A stretch of DNA of 64,000 nt from assembly GCA_031002005.1 (NCBI GenBank), contig JARYHS010008074.1, positions 344,496,932-344,560,931 of the forward strand. Direction: 5' to 3'. A program made the translations under genes and the position numbers. Shown piece after piece: positions 46,573 through 58,033 of the stretch. Source of the stretch: Vandiemenella viatica. Its lineage: Eukaryota; Arthropoda; Insecta; Orthoptera; Morabidae. The notes beneath the pieces are model-generated. The model searched no databases. It was not told where the DNA came from and saw only the letters and a program-made list of their open reading frames with translations. How positions within the stretch are numbered: the stretch's first letter is position 1; every line of letters begins with the position of its first letter.

Positions 46573-47295
46573 CTGTTTCAATGGCAATTTGAATTTTGTT
46601 GTGCGTGGCTACTGATCTGTATCTTGCTGTTCCTTTGAGGACGTCCAAGCTTCGAACTTGGCAGGTATGCGTCTTATTTGATGATGTTTCTATGCACTTG
46701 TCCTTAGCATCCGGTAGACCTATTACGAAGCTTTCTGTGTTTTGAGCCTCTCCGTGCTTTCATATAAATAATTTATCAAAACCAATGTCAGATGTGCATG
46801 TAGCTCCTGGCAGTTCAAGACTGACAGTTTCAGGCATGTATTTCTGTTGAGTTAATGTGTTTTTACCTTCAAAGGAAGTAGCAGAAGTGCTCTCGTTAGC
46901 AGCATGTTACCCGGAGACTCCATACAACATTTTTGTGGGTTGAATAGACCATAAAGATGGACAAACACCCAAAAATCAGAAAGTAATAGGCTTGACTGCC
47001 TTCTTTCCGTATTAACAATTGAAGCTTTCCCTGCGAACCCCTATTTTTTTAATACATTTTTTTTTAATTACCAGGATAGATGGATATTTATGAAGGATCT
47101 AAAAGCAACCTTGAAGTTAGTAATGACAGGATGCTTTTAGGAACCTTTAAAAGTAATCAAGGTTCCCAATTCTCTAAAAATTGTCTGCTACATTCTGTGT
47201 ACATTTCAGTTAAGGGGTGATCACATGTTGAAATCTCAATGACAGTGCTCTCAAGTCCGCTGGAGCAAGAATTGAAATCCGTTACCGAAATTCAC
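46573..47295. other. Intergenic, nothing assigned
   Basis: No frame above background and no repeat recognised. Confidence 0.5.
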
Positions 47296-47500
47296 AGTTG
47301 AGCGGTAACACTCGGGACTGGAATTGGAAAGGACGTGTTTCAAAACCCCGTCCGTTATCCAAATTTCGGTTTCCCGAAACCACTACAAATGAATGTCCAT
47401 ATGGTTCCTAGAAAAGGGCATAGCATAATTCCTTCCAGTCCCTTGCCCCAAATCCACTCCCAACTCTAATGACCCCTACGTCGACCGAGGCACAAGAAGG
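47296..47500 (+). repeat. SINE family 1 copy, diverged
   Basis: TTGAGCGGTAACACTCGGGA, AAACCCCGTCCGTTATCCAA, GGTTTCCCGAAACCAC and CATAATTCCTTCC follow the family 1 order. The B box has decayed to TTTCAAAACC. Confidence 0.75.
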
Positions 47501-48165
47501 GCGGGGAGGGAGCGGGGACACTCCGACAAAGCGGTTGAGTTCAAACAACTGCTAAGCACAGTAAATGGATATCCTAAAAGATAGTTATATTACTACTGGT
47601 ATTTGAGGCAAAAATATTTCTTAAGCACCAAATTAAAAAAAAAAAAAATGCCAGTGCGAGTGTATGTATGGAACTTAATACGCCAGTTACACGTATTCTG
47701 ACTTACAACTGCAATCTGTAAAGGACAACTTACCTCGGAAGATAAGGTATGTCAAATCATGGACCTGGAATGTATACCTACTCTTTTTGTGAAATTATAT
47801 GAAAATCACAAATAAAGAATGAAAAGTGAAAAAAGGATTTTGAAGGATTTCAGACAGAGAAAGCTGAATACCTCTAAAAATATACCTTACTCCGAAGCAA
47901 AGGATTTGGCAATGTTAATTTTTGCTTCCAGTTCCACGTAGAATGACAATGCTCAGTAAAATAAGTGTCGGGTTCGTGAATCACTGGCTAAGGTGCGCAC
48001 AAATACATTAATTAAGCTCCTGTTAGTTTAGCTTAACACACTGCACCTAGTCAAAATGAAATTGAACTTAACAGTGCAACTTTTGTATAAGAAAACATTT
48101 CTGCACATCAATCGAAGATGCATCAGCATCTGCGTATTTATCAGTATGTCTTTATGGATATTGGC
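47501..48165. other. Intergenic, nothing assigned
   Basis: AT-rich, A run at 47633-47648. No gene or repeat recognised. Confidence 0.5.
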
Positions 48166-48335
48166 ATTACGCCTCGTCGACGTCGAGGTCATTAGAGGCG
48201 GGAGGGGATTGGAGGACATGGAACGGGAAGGAATTCGGCCATGGCCTTTTGAAGGAAGCATCCCGGCATTCGCCTGGAGTGATTTAGGAAAACCATGTAA
48301 AACCTAAATCTTGATGGCCGGGGATTGGAACCGGC
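48166..48335 (-). repeat. SINE family 1 copy
   Basis: On the + strand: ACGCCTCGTCGACGTCGAGG, GGAATTCGGCCATGGCCTTT, GAAGGAAGCATCCCGGCATT, GATGGCCGGGGATTGGAACC (the decayed B box inverted). Close to the 41196 copy in the body. Confidence 0.85.
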
Positions 48336-48740
48336 GTTGTTTGTTGTGCATCTTTCAAGATATTAGTTTGCTGCATTGTACTAATTGCAAATATCAGCTG
48401 AAATATTTCAATGAACTTGTTTTGTCTTCTGATTGTAGTTTTCTTGCCATATTAATGTTGCTCTTTCTCTCGTTTAGTCATTCATTTTATTGTATCGACA
48501 TAAATTTTCATTTTACTTTTGTTTTGCATCTAAAGAACTAGATGCTGAAGAACCAAAGGTCGCAAAAACTGTTACGTGATTTTTAAATTGTCAAATGATT
48601 ATCACAAACGAGAACTACATTTCGCAACGGAAGGAAAATAATCTATTAGGGGATTACTGTCTGTCGAGATTGAGGCCATTAGAACCGGCAAAGGATTTTA
48701 AGCGAGAATTGTGTATTATACTTAAATCCATTTCACCCGG
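48336..48740. other. Intergenic, nothing assigned
   Basis: No frame or repeat recognised. Confidence 0.5.
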
Positions 48741-48902
48741 CTTTACAGTCACCAGTAGGGGTAGGGTAGTCATAGGAAGTACCTCCTACGCCACCTCCGT
48801 TGGGTACTCTACGTGTCACCAGGAGGCCAAAGGCTGGAAACCGGCCAAGACCTGCCCCTCCCCTTAGCACTCTTAGTTTGCAAGGCTTCCTTCCCTCGCA
48901 AC

Positions 48903-49070
48903 GTTAGAAGAGTCAGCTTCGGGGTCACTTGCGCGAACCCCAACCGCACATCTAATGTTACTGGTAGTGCCCGTTGCCCACATTATGGGGATTGGGTATT
49001 CCGCCAGCAGCTTTAAGGGTAAACGTCGTGCGGTCTGCCGAAGGTATGTCTCGAATTCTAGGACCAGGTA
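48903..49070 (+). repeat. Direct repeat, unit 1
   Basis: Shares with 49206-49365, in order: GAAGAGTCA, TCACTTGCGCGAACCCC, ACACCTAAT-like, CATTGCCCA-like, CAG(C/G)AGCTTTAAGG, AGGTCTGC(C/T). About 160 bp, moderately diverged. Function unknown, GC-richer than surroundings. Confidence 0.7.
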
Positions 49071-49205
49071 CATCCGGTAATCCCGACACCTCAAGTGACT
49101 GCCCTACGCAGATACCCTATCGGACGGCCCAAATAGGAATACGCTCCTGTCTCCTCCCTCCCCAAATGCAATAACGTCATTATGCTTATTATCTTGTTAG
49201 CAAAG

Positions 49206-49365
49206 CTTGAAGAGTCACCGCCGGGATCACTTGCGCGAACCCCGTACACCTAATACATATTGGCAAACATCCATTGCCCAATACTTCGGATTGTGTTGCT
49301 CGCCAGGAGCTTTAAGGATAGACGCCATGAGGTCTGCTAGGAGCTAGTCCCGTATATTATAGGCG
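49206..49365 (+). repeat. Direct repeat, unit 2
   Basis: Partner of 48903-49070 in the same orientation, 135 bp apart. Ends near TTATAGGCG. Confidence 0.7.
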
Positions 49366-49369
49366 TGGA

Positions 49370-49475
49370 TCGACAAGCGTTTAACGGAACCATCATGACA
49401 TACGCGTGGAATGATTGGAGTCATTAGGGAAACCTTTGAGAACCGAAATCAGTATAGCCGATCGGGGACGAATTG
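49370..49475 (-). repeat. SINE family 1 fragment
   Basis: GTGGAATGATTGGAGTCATT...GGGAAACCTTTGAGAACC matches the inverted middle of family 1. Head and tail missing. Confidence 0.5.
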
Positions 49476-49639
49476 AAAGTCCTTATTGATGCCAATCTCG
49501 AACGTTAATTGCACACTTGGTGGGTATTACCCTCGCTGAGTATATCGTGTCAATCTTGGTGTGTAGCATTAACAAGTTCTGTTGCTGATAAATGTCATAA
49601 ACTTTTAATTTTACCTGCGACAGTTCGCAGGTGGTATCG

Positions 49640-49889
49640 ATGTGGTGGAGGCGCTTGTTGGTGGCGGCGGTGGTCGTGGCCTCGTGTGCCTTGCTGCTGG
49701 TGGCCGCGGTCTGGTGTTGGTCCAGTGGCTGGAGGCGGTCTCCCAGTCGACCTCCAGCACCCAGGAGGCGCGCGGAGGTGAAGGTGCCTCAGCCTCTGCT
49801 GGACCTCTACCACAGACACAACCGCGCCAGCTGGCCGCACCCTCCTCCACCTGCAGAGGTCGTGCGAGGGCTACCACCTTACCACCAAG
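49640..49889 (+). CDS. TGF-beta/BMP-like precursor, exon with start codon and signal peptide
   Basis: ATG at 49640, 83 codons plus one base, ending CAAG|GTAATG (phase 1). The protein starts MWWRRLLVAAVVVASCALLL, a clear signal peptide (basic n-region, about 20 hydrophobic residues). An Arg/Pro-rich stretch follows, then KVPQPLLDLYHRHNRASW. The pattern V/IPxxLLDLYxRH is the propeptide start in BMP-type ligands. GC-rich against an AT-rich background. An acceptor-like TTCGCAG stands at 49624-49630, so a 5' UTR exon may lie upstream. A second frame is open here too but has no splice or family support. The ligand would be secreted and cleaved to signal through type I/II receptor kinases. Confidence 0.78.
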
Positions 49890-51099
49890 GTAATGCAGAA
49901 ACTATAAGGGCTTCACTCACATAAGGTGCCAAAATATACACTCTTCAAATATTATGGGGTTTCCAGCCATGTCATTTCATTTCGAATTTTTCTAGAATAA
50001 AATCCTTGCTCCAATCGAAGACATTGGAAATTAAGTATTGGTACTGACTGCTTTTACATGTTGGGACAAACACTTCTCGACTGTTTGTGACTTTTTCATT
50101 CTGGGAAGACATAGTGGTCGTAGAACAACATGGAAGATTACAAGCGGTATCATAATTATTGTAAACTGGATGTACCACGTTAATATTCTGTGAAGTACAC
50201 TGTTGAATCAATCAGTGGTGATTAAGAGTCAGTGTAATTTATAATAATGCATACAACAAAAGTAATTACAATTGACTTTTATTTCAATGAAGAGTCAGTA
50301 ATTAAGGGGGTAAGTCACCAGAGTGTGAAAAACAGAAACTGTCATGCAACACTGTGAAGACATTAAGGCAAACGACTTAAAAATCTTGTTCTGGTAAAAA
50401 TGGATTGTTACAATTATGTTACGCCTTTTAATTTGAAACTTAAATATTCACTTGATGATATTATCGATTATGTGTGTTTAGTGTGTACAAGCAATGAGAT
50501 GTTATACTTCTACGAGTATCATACTTATTTTGGCATTAACGTTAAGAAGATATATGGGTTCCTATACACAACGTGCAGCCAATTTTCCCCTTGATTACGG
50601 GAATGGACGGGGAGATTTATTCGGGTTATGCCTTGCGTGTTCTAGCATTTAAATAAGAAGTGGAAAAATTTAAATATGAGCAACGTCCTTGCGAGCTAAT
50701 TTAAGAAAAACATTTTTGTACTAGATATATTAATAAGTATCGACATGAATCTGATAACGTTCAAAAAAAACTACGTAGGTACACATTTCGTTGGATCTGG
50801 AGCCCAATTCCCTTATCTCTAATGCCTGTAAGCTTTTCTTAAGTTGGTTACCGCTATATGTTCATCTTTTCACAACGTCGTGATTTCTTTCATAAATCAG
50901 TAATCCAAATTCCATAGTTAATTTGATGGAATGGAGGGTTGGAAATAATATGTGTGATAAAACATGAAAAAATAACAAAAAGCAAAGGCCAAAAGTATAC
51001 CTAATGTGTGACTGCTTCATCTAACCCTTGGCTGTGAAACATAGTAAGTGTTGTAAAATAATAAAAATTGTAGTTTGTGTACAGCACTTTACTTAGATA

Positions 51100-52880
51100 C
51101 ATCTACATCTACATCTACATATATACTCTGCAAATCACAAAACTGTGGGTGGCAGAGGGTGCTCAGCACCAAACCTAATCTCTTTGTTGTGCATTCCAAT
51201 CCCTAATGGTACGAGGAAAAAAGGAATTCATATAAGAATCAGTGCGGCACCTTATTTCTCTAATTTTATCTTTCCTGTCATGCCGACCCAAATAGGTCGG
51301 TGGACGAAGTATTTCACTACACTCGTAAGTGAAAGTGGGAGTACGCATGTTTACCAATAAGTTTACACGAAACGTGCGTCGTCTATCTACCAGAGACTCC
51401 CAGCCTAGTTTACTAATCAGTTCCGTAACGCTTTCATAAGGACTGTAGCAAGCGGTCACGAATCGAGCGGCTCTTCTCTGTACTTTCTCTGTACTCTCAA
51501 TCAGCCCCATACGAAACGGATCCCAAATGGCACAACAATAGTCCAAATGTGGACGTACAAGAGATTTGTACGCTATCTCCTTTGTTTGTTCATTACAATT
51601 TTTCAAAATTCGACCTAGGAACCGCAGCCTAGAATTAGCTCTACCTACCAACGTATTAATATGTAAGTCCCATTTCATGTTCCTTTGTACTGTTACTCCC
51701 AAATATTTCATAGAATCGACCACATCAATAACTGAACTGTTTACCTCGTATTTCTGAACAATTGGATTCTTTTTGTTAGTTATGCTCATTGTCTTACACT
51801 TTTTACAATTTAGTGTGAGTTGCCACTCAGCGCACCATGCCAAAATAACATCCAGATCACGCTGAATTGCTAAACAATCGGCCAAATTCCTTACTTCCCT
51901 ATAAATAACCGCATCATCAGCAAACAATCTAAAAAGGCTTTTCACTTTGTCTCCGAGATCGTTTATAAAAATTAAAAAAAGAAGTGGTCCTATTACACTT
52001 CCTTGAGGTACACCCGATGTGACATCTAGATTAGAAGAACTTTCTCCTTCAACAACGACATACTGCGATCGACCAGTTAGAAAATCCTTTATCCATTCGC
52101 AAAGCTGATCCGATATACCGTACGCTCGTAGTTTCGCTAAAAGGCGGTTGTGTGGCACAGAGTCAAAGGCTTTCTGAAAATCTAAAAAAAATGCATCTAC
52201 TTGTGAACCTGCATCAATAACTTTCATTACATCGTGTGTAAATAGGGCCAGCTGTGTTTCACATGATCTTTTCTTCCGAAATCCGTGTTGATTTGTTGTA
52301 AGCAAATTATTTTCATCTAGGAAATTCATAATGTTCGAGCATATAATATGCTCCATAACTCTACTACAAACAGATGTTATAGATATGGGACGATAGTTTC
52401 CAGGATCGCTGCGATCACCTTTCTTGAAAATCGGAGTTACTTGCGCTATTTTCCAGTCTGAAGGTACTTTTCGCTCTTCTAGGGATTTACTGAATATATC
52501 AGACAGAAATGGCCCGATTTCCGCCGCATACTCTGAAAATACTCTTACTGGAATACCATCCGGGCCAGGTGCTTTTCCCCACTTTAGGAGCTCTAATTGC
52601 TTTATGATACCTGCAGTATCTATTCGTAATGATTCCATCTCCAACTCGACACGACGTGGAAAACGGGAATGCTATCCTTATTTTCGTCAGTAAATGAATT
52701 TTTGAATACAGTATTTAGTACATTAGCTTTATCGCGGCTTTCAATAACCTCGGACCCTTCGCGAACTAGTGCTGGAATATTGCTGTTGGTACAACTGACT
52801 TTACGAACATACGACCAAAATTTCTTTGGGTTATCTGCGAGTCTCTTAGAGAGAGTGTTTGAATGAAAATCGTTCTAAGG
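51100..52880 (-). mobile_element. CR1/L2-like LINE, 5' truncated, long open frame
   Basis: Antisense to the host gene in its intron. The minus strand holds the linker before reverse transcriptase (NPKKFWSYVRKV at about 52835), the reverse transcriptase ORF, a 75-bp 3' UTR and a tail of GTAGAT repeats at 51100-51120. The endonuclease and ORF1 are absent, as in most 5'-truncated copies made by target-primed reverse transcription. Confidence 0.92.
51175..52644 (-). CDS. CR1/L2-like reverse transcriptase (uninterrupted 489 codons)
   Basis: Domains from N to C: LKWGKAPGPDGIPVRVF (block 1), WKIAQVTPIFKKGDRSDPGN with YRPIS (block 2), NQHGFRKKRSCETQLALF, FLDFQKAFDSVPHNRLL (first catalytic Asp), TSGVPQGSVIGPLLFLIF, RLFADDAVIY (FADD active site), MKYLGVTVQ, then the thumb and C-terminal block QRRAARFVTACY and SFFPRTIRDWNAQ. 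The ATG given is only an internal Met; the true frame enters from about 52880 across a shift near 52670. No stop occurs over 489 codons, so this copy is young, but it lacks the endonuclease and cannot act alone. Confidence 0.9.
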   Translation of the reverse strand: MEMESLRIDTAGIIKQLELLKWGKAPGPDGIPVRVFSEYAAEIGPFLSDIFSKSLEERKVPSDWKIAQVTPIFKKGDRSDPGNYRPISITSVCSRVMEHIICSNIMNFLDENNLLTTNQHGFRKKRSCETQLALFTHDVMKVIDAGSQVDAFFLDFQKAFDSVPHNRLLAKLRAYGISDQLCEWIKDFLTGRSQYVVVEGESSSNLDVTSGVPQGSVIGPLLFLIFINDLGDKVKSLFRLFADDAVIYREVRNLADCLAIQRDLDVILAWCAEWQLTLNCKKCKTMSITNKKNPIVQKYEVNSSVIDVVDSMKYLGVTVQRNMKWDLHINTLVGRANSRLRFLGRILKNCNEQTKEIAYKSLVRPHLDYCCAIWDPFRMGLIESTEKVQRRAARFVTACYSPYESVTELISKLGWESLVDRRRTFRVNLLVNMRTPTFTYECSEILRPPTYLGRHDRKDKIREIRCRTDSYMNSFFPRTIRDWNAQQRD

Positions 52881-53677
52881 AGTAATGCTTTCATTTTAGC
52901 CACAAGGTAGTTCAAATCTTTAAGCATTAAAATTTGTAATAAAGGTAGTGAATTTCTTAAAAACCTATTAAGGGCTAAAATAACTGCACATAGGATTGTT
53001 GAGCAAATTATGAATTTAAATTGTTTGGGGGTGCGGGTAGGGAAAGATGCGATCAAAAACTCGAACCTGTACCAAGAGATTTGTGCCACAACAAATGAAA
53101 CAATGGGAGAGAAAGTATGAAGATAAACTACTCTATAAAGTATTAGCGTAGTCAATGTCATACTTTGATTCTGTTAGAACAGGATATACACTATTGCACT
53201 ATAAGGTAACTGGTGCGTGTATCAGTGTATACACGCGCAAGAAGAGAAACTTTTATGTATTTTCACTGTGTGTTTTTTCAGTGTATATGGACAATTGACA
53301 TTATCTTTATTGCATTTGTACAGTAAATAGGAGCTTCGTCCACGTTATTCTCGTAAACAAAATAAAATTATTAAAAAGTTAATGCACACTTTGCTAGATC
53401 AGGCAGTCTGTATTTGGTGTTTACAGCATTTGTATCGGAGAACATCTTAGACAAAATTATGTGACAACCACTCTTACAATCAATTTTCGTTAGTAAGAAG
53501 CTTCAAAGCCAATCATAAAACACATTTTAAACGCCAACTTGTAGTTCATAGCTTAAATAATTTTTTAAAAGCTTAAATAACTCATTCCATCTGCTGCAAA
53601 GAGCCAAAAGCGCTTGAGCATAACGTTAAGTGTAGAATGTAGCGGTGCATGATCACTGAACGGGTAAGTCGTAACGC

Positions 53678-53830
53678 TAAAGGCCCATTCCCACGGCGCT
53701 TGGTGAGGCAGTCCGCGCCTTTCATCTTTTACCGCCTGGCGGTGGGTCGAGGCGCGCCGTCCCTGCTACCATATGCGGCAAAGATGACAGGCGTCCATTA
53801 CTAGGGACGCGCCGTGGGAACGTACCTTAA
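53678..53830. mobile_element. Palindromic MITE, (T)TAA-bordered
   Basis: 153 bp with inverted ends TAAAGGCCCATTCCCACGGC at left and TTAAGGTACGTTCCCACGGC inverted from the right. GC-rich interior with nested inverted pieces (CGCGCCTTTCATCTTTT against AAAGATGACAGGCG). Bordered by CTAA and TTAA, so piggyBac-like or TA-targeting. Lies 760 bp before the second TGF-beta-like exon. Confidence 0.78.
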
Positions 53831-54590
53831 CAGAGTTATCTCTGCCGCGCTCAAAGAAGTTTCATTTCAATTAAAATATTTGCAGAGAATTACAAGCATT
53901 CAAATGGATTACAAAACCGAACAAATTATTGTCAACACGGTTACATATAGGACTAACAAACAACGGATTTCGATTAAAATTGTAAGTTATAGTTGTGAGG
54001 GGAAAAAAATAAACAGGCAACGACGTCTTAAATCGAGTAAGTTATGTAGCTATGAGTAATGCTGCAAAAATTTCTAATGAGTCTGGTAATTGATGTCCAT
54101 AAAGTTAGTTTTTGTAGACTGAAAAATAATTAAAGTAAATTGTATCAAAGAAAATCCGCAAAAAGTATGGTTATTGTCAGAGTTAATAAGTTAATAAAAT
54201 AATATTTGAGAGACGGTATTGACAGAGAATATCACTATTAGTGAAACTTATTTTTAGTTTCACCAACTGCAATATACTCGTAATTTTTTAACATTATTTC
54301 TATTTTCAAAGATACTTAAACGTAAAGAAACAAAAAATTTTAAAATACCGTCGGTGTTCTTACGAGATAAGATTCAGGTCAAAATGGACTAAATTCTGGG
54401 TACGTGCATACATATTGATAAAAGCAATTATTTTTTTATGACATTATTGTTGCTTGACTTTTGTAAATCGAACCGAGACACACGACATATTAATAAAATG
54501 TAGATTACACGTCTCCTGCAGTGTTAAGTGAAAAAAACGTTTGCTCCGGACTGTTTGGTAAAGCGTATGGATAATCTTATATTTCGGCAG

Positions 54591-54698
54591 AGTGGTCCGC
54601 TGATCGATGTCGATGTCTGCTCAAGTTCCGGATCCCTTCCAGTGAGCCCGGTGAGCGCCTGGTTGGAGCCGAGTTGCATCTGTTGGTCATCCCTGGAG
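54591..54698 (+). CDS. TGF-beta/BMP-like precursor, second exon
   Basis: 108 bp between acceptor TTATATTTCGGCAG and donor GGAG|GTGAGC. Two bases complete a Glu codon from exon 1, 35 codons follow, and one base is carried on (phase 1 to phase 1). The translation includes CLLKFRIPSSEPGERLVGAE followed by LHLLVIPG. This is the conserved TGF-beta propeptide core: F-x-(I/L)-S-x-x-(P/L)-x-x-E-x-(L/I)-x-x-AEL-x-L. The motif, both splice sites and both phases agree, and other frames give no such match. A larger frame runs through here (54528-54740) but is in a different phase and ignores the splice sites. Confidence 0.82.
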
Positions 54699-57600
54699 GT
54701 GAGCACACCACGGCTGTACCGTAGGCTATCCTACGACTAAATTACTTTGTTCTCTTCTTAAGATATTTTACATTTTCTGATTAAGAATAACACCTATATG
54801 CAACTAGGTTCATCCCATTTTGGGATTTCAGCTACATGTAAAAGTGTGTGTGTGTGTTTTTTTTTTTTTTACTCTCACAGCCTTTTATTCTTATTAACCT
54901 TTTCTTTCAATCATGTTTTTTGATTGTAAAAAAAGTACCATTTTCCATGAATGAAATATCTAGCAATAGTTTAATAACTAGTTGTTGTTTGTTACTAATT
55001 AACACATATAACAACAATGAGCAACATTAACTCGGCCTTGTGGTTTTAACTAACAGAACTTAATTGATTTTATGAAGATAAGAATGATTTTTTTTTAACA
55101 AAGGCTTACGAAACGATATTAGATTTAGAGTTGCATAGGACTTAATTGTAATGTATTGTAGTGGTTTAATCATTAAATGTTCCATTTCAAAATATTTTTG
55201 GATGTGTCAGCATTGACTGGAGTATTTTGATTTATTTTCAGTCACTCCAAACTTGTATTAAAAACTTTTGATTTTTTTTATTAATGTTTAAAATTATATC
55301 AATACTCTTTCGAACGTAACTAATAACATTTGGGTTATTTTAGCTTAATTTGGATGATTGCCCATTATTTATTTTCACTTTTGGTCATGATTTGGTTTTA
55401 GAGAATATTCATAAATAGTAAAAAGATCGCGCAGCGTTGTTGTTGTATTATTATCATTCGGATAGCGAATTTGAACAGTCTTTTTGTAATGACTGCATTG
55501 GACAAATTCGGAAGGGAAGTTCTTGAAACACGACTCGTTGATACTTGTGAATAAATTAGTATAATCGATTAGTTAATTATATTTGAAGAAACATATGTAA
55601 CGAAGCCTTAACTTGTGAGATTAAAATAAAACAGTAAGCGTTGAAGCGTTGGCGTCCGGAAAGATTTGCACTTACGGACGAAAATTTTTAATACAGACGA
55701 AGTGTCCGGTCCATACGAATTACAAATCGTAACAACTCATGCCGAAATTAATCACCATCGCAACCACATGGCTTATTATAACAGGACTATAGTAAAGAAG
55801 TGCTGTATACTCAAATATGCGACATCGTCGTAAGTAAGGGGAACTTCTGCACATCTATTGAAGTCAGTCCGTAGCGTGAGAGAAAAAAATACGAACAGTC
55901 ACGTTATACTGACATCCGTCTCTATTCTACATAGCTGCTTGATCCTTGACGTGGATAGCTGCCCCTTGACGATAATTGTTATTACGAGCCAATACTAATC
56001 TTGCAGTCCTAACTGGCTGGCTGGTTGATTTCAACCAGTTGCAAGCAACTCTCTATCAAAGAAATGAAATAATTATAACGGCGAAAAACCAAGGATTCTA
56101 AGGTTCTTGGGTGAATGTTCTTAATTCGAAAAAATAGCACAGAATCAAGGGAAATTGATTTACAAAAGCAGACATTCGGATTTGTTACTATGACTTCAAG
56201 TTTTTCTGAAAACTACCGATTTTAGTTTTCAGATGGCAGTAAGTTATAAGAAATTTTAACTGATGAGTGATAAAAAAAAAATGCATTCAATTTATTTCCT
56301 CTTAGATAAATTTTTCATTACCATATGCTTGGTCCATAACTACAGTGTAAAAAGTAAAAAAAAAAAAAAGGCATACTCTTAAAACAGCATCATATACTTA
56401 GATTTACATTTATTTGTTTATTTAAAATGGAAAGAATAGGACCCAATTGTTAGTTCCAACTTGTTACAGCGTCTCTACCTTAGAAAGTGGAGTTATGGTA
56501 TCCTCATAGTTAATCCTCTGTTCGGCGTGCCTACTGTCCTAATTGGAATTTTCAGGTGGACAATTCTGGGGCAGCGCCTATTTCTTGCTTTTGAAACTAC
56601 AATTTACACGAAGAAAATATTACTAAATATATAGGCTCAATGCTTATAAGGTGTACAGATCGATGGATACAGCCACTTTCATTCATCAGCTTAGATTTTC
56701 TTAAGTGATCCTTGTAAGGGGGCTAAGACCAGGGAGGGAGGGGGGGGGGGGAGAATGAAAGATAAGAGACGCAAAGCTCCTTCTCAAATCAAGTTAGGAT
56801 GAACACAAAACATATATTATTACAGTTTGAAACTATCAATGCGGAAACTGTATAGCTAAAATATTAATATCCAATTGATTTCAATGTGTAAAAACGGGAT
56901 AATAAAATAGGTGGTCGGCCGTCCGAGTTCTGTGCTCCATTAAACTCGCATACACCACTCTCCTTTATGGAGAAGAAAGCAGAGTCAACTGTTGAAAGGT
57001 GTTTTTACAACACTCGTAACGACTTCAGATATAATTATATACGAAGTTACCGTTTCTTGCCATGTGTTAGTTTATCAAATTTTTATGCTAAAGTGGTCTT
57101 AATTTTCTTTTTCAACTTGCTTGGTTGTGTTTAAAATCATGCATATGGAGTTATACCTTGCAGTTAGGCTGATTCCATAAAAGAGAAGTCTTAATGCGTT
57201 TATCTGGCCGGAATTTCAAAATTTAAACGCTTAAGCTTTATCCTTGTATAGTAAATAGATCATAGGCAGTTCTAAACGCCTCGATACTATCAACCCTTCC
57301 AGTAAATAGGTAGTTTCTCATAATCATTTAGACCAGGGGTGGCCAACCCGCGGCCCGCCTTGAACATTTTTCTGGCCAACGAGATTCATCACACTTTTAC
57401 AAAATATATTTATTTTATAATGGAAAAAGAAAAAAATACATTATTTGTACATCCATAAATTCAAAAATTATCTGTCGAAATTATCAGTATTATTACTATT
57501 ATTATTCCTTTTCGTTAATGGACTACGACTACGCAACCTCATTTCCTCTTCTGAGTTTCCTTCCTCCGTCGCCGGTACTCTTTCATTCTCTGGCTCACTC

Positions 57601-58033
57601 TTGCTTTTTCTTCCTCTGAAAATGCCTTCTTTTTCCTGATTGGCTTTTCTTCGGTCAGATCCTTTACCTCCGCAATTTTTCGTCTGAATAATTCCCTGTC
57701 TTGTATGTCTTCTATGCTGATCCCACATCTTTTCAGATCCTGATGGACCTCCTTCACCCTTGGAATTATTATTATATCATATTATATATGTTTATAAGTA
57801 AGAATATTAGGAAACACAATAATAATAACTCATTATGTTTCAATTTTTCACTCCAAAAAAATGTCTGTAGTGGGTCTAAATCTAATATGGGGATATATGA
57901 TTTTATACGTGGCCCGCGGAGTTATGATGCAAGCTCATTTGGGTTGGCCACCCCTGATAGTAGACCGTTTCAGTATCAGGATGGTACAGTTACACGTCCG
58001 GCGATAGTTCCCCCCTGTTTCGTCGTGTTGCAG
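54699..58033 (+). other. Second visible intron of the TGF-beta-like gene
   Basis: 3.3 kb, GTGAGC...TGTTGCAG. Contains the hAT element 57334-57956 near its 3' end. A TG/T-rich tract is at 54847-54869 and a G run at 56739-56751. 54870-57330 is AT-rich with no frame or repeat recognised. Confidence 0.7.
57334..57956. mobile_element. Non-autonomous hAT element carrying a coding fragment
   Basis: 623 bp with perfect 15-bp inverted ends CAGGGGTGGCCAACC and subterminal GGCCCGC motifs, typical of hAT. The flanking TTTAGAC and AGTAGAC may be the decayed 8-bp target duplication. On the minus strand at 57757-57539 it carries a 72-residue frame ending QKRK, rich in Lys/Arg/Glu, starting MKEVHQDLKRCGISIEDIQD. 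It resembles the C-terminal tail of RTE-like LINE reverse transcriptases. Confidence 0.85.

Larger units (their letters stand above)
49890..54590 (+). other. First visible intron of the TGF-beta-like gene
   Basis: 4.7 kb, GTAATG...ATTTCGGCAG. Holds the antisense CR1/L2-like LINE (51100-52880) and a MITE (53678-53830). The rest, 49890-51100, 52880-53677 and 53831-54590, is AT-rich with nothing else recognised. Confidence 0.7.

Noticed and set aside
49595..49893. Competing frames on both strands across TGF-beta-like exon 1
   Set aside because: GC-rich DNA opens several frames. Only the one from ATG 49640 has a signal peptide, the LLDLYHRH block, and a phase that joins the next two exons.
54528..54740. 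70-residue frame running through exon 2
   Set aside because: It ignores a good acceptor and a GTGAGC donor and is in another phase; the frame set by the splice sites gives a clear propeptide motif.
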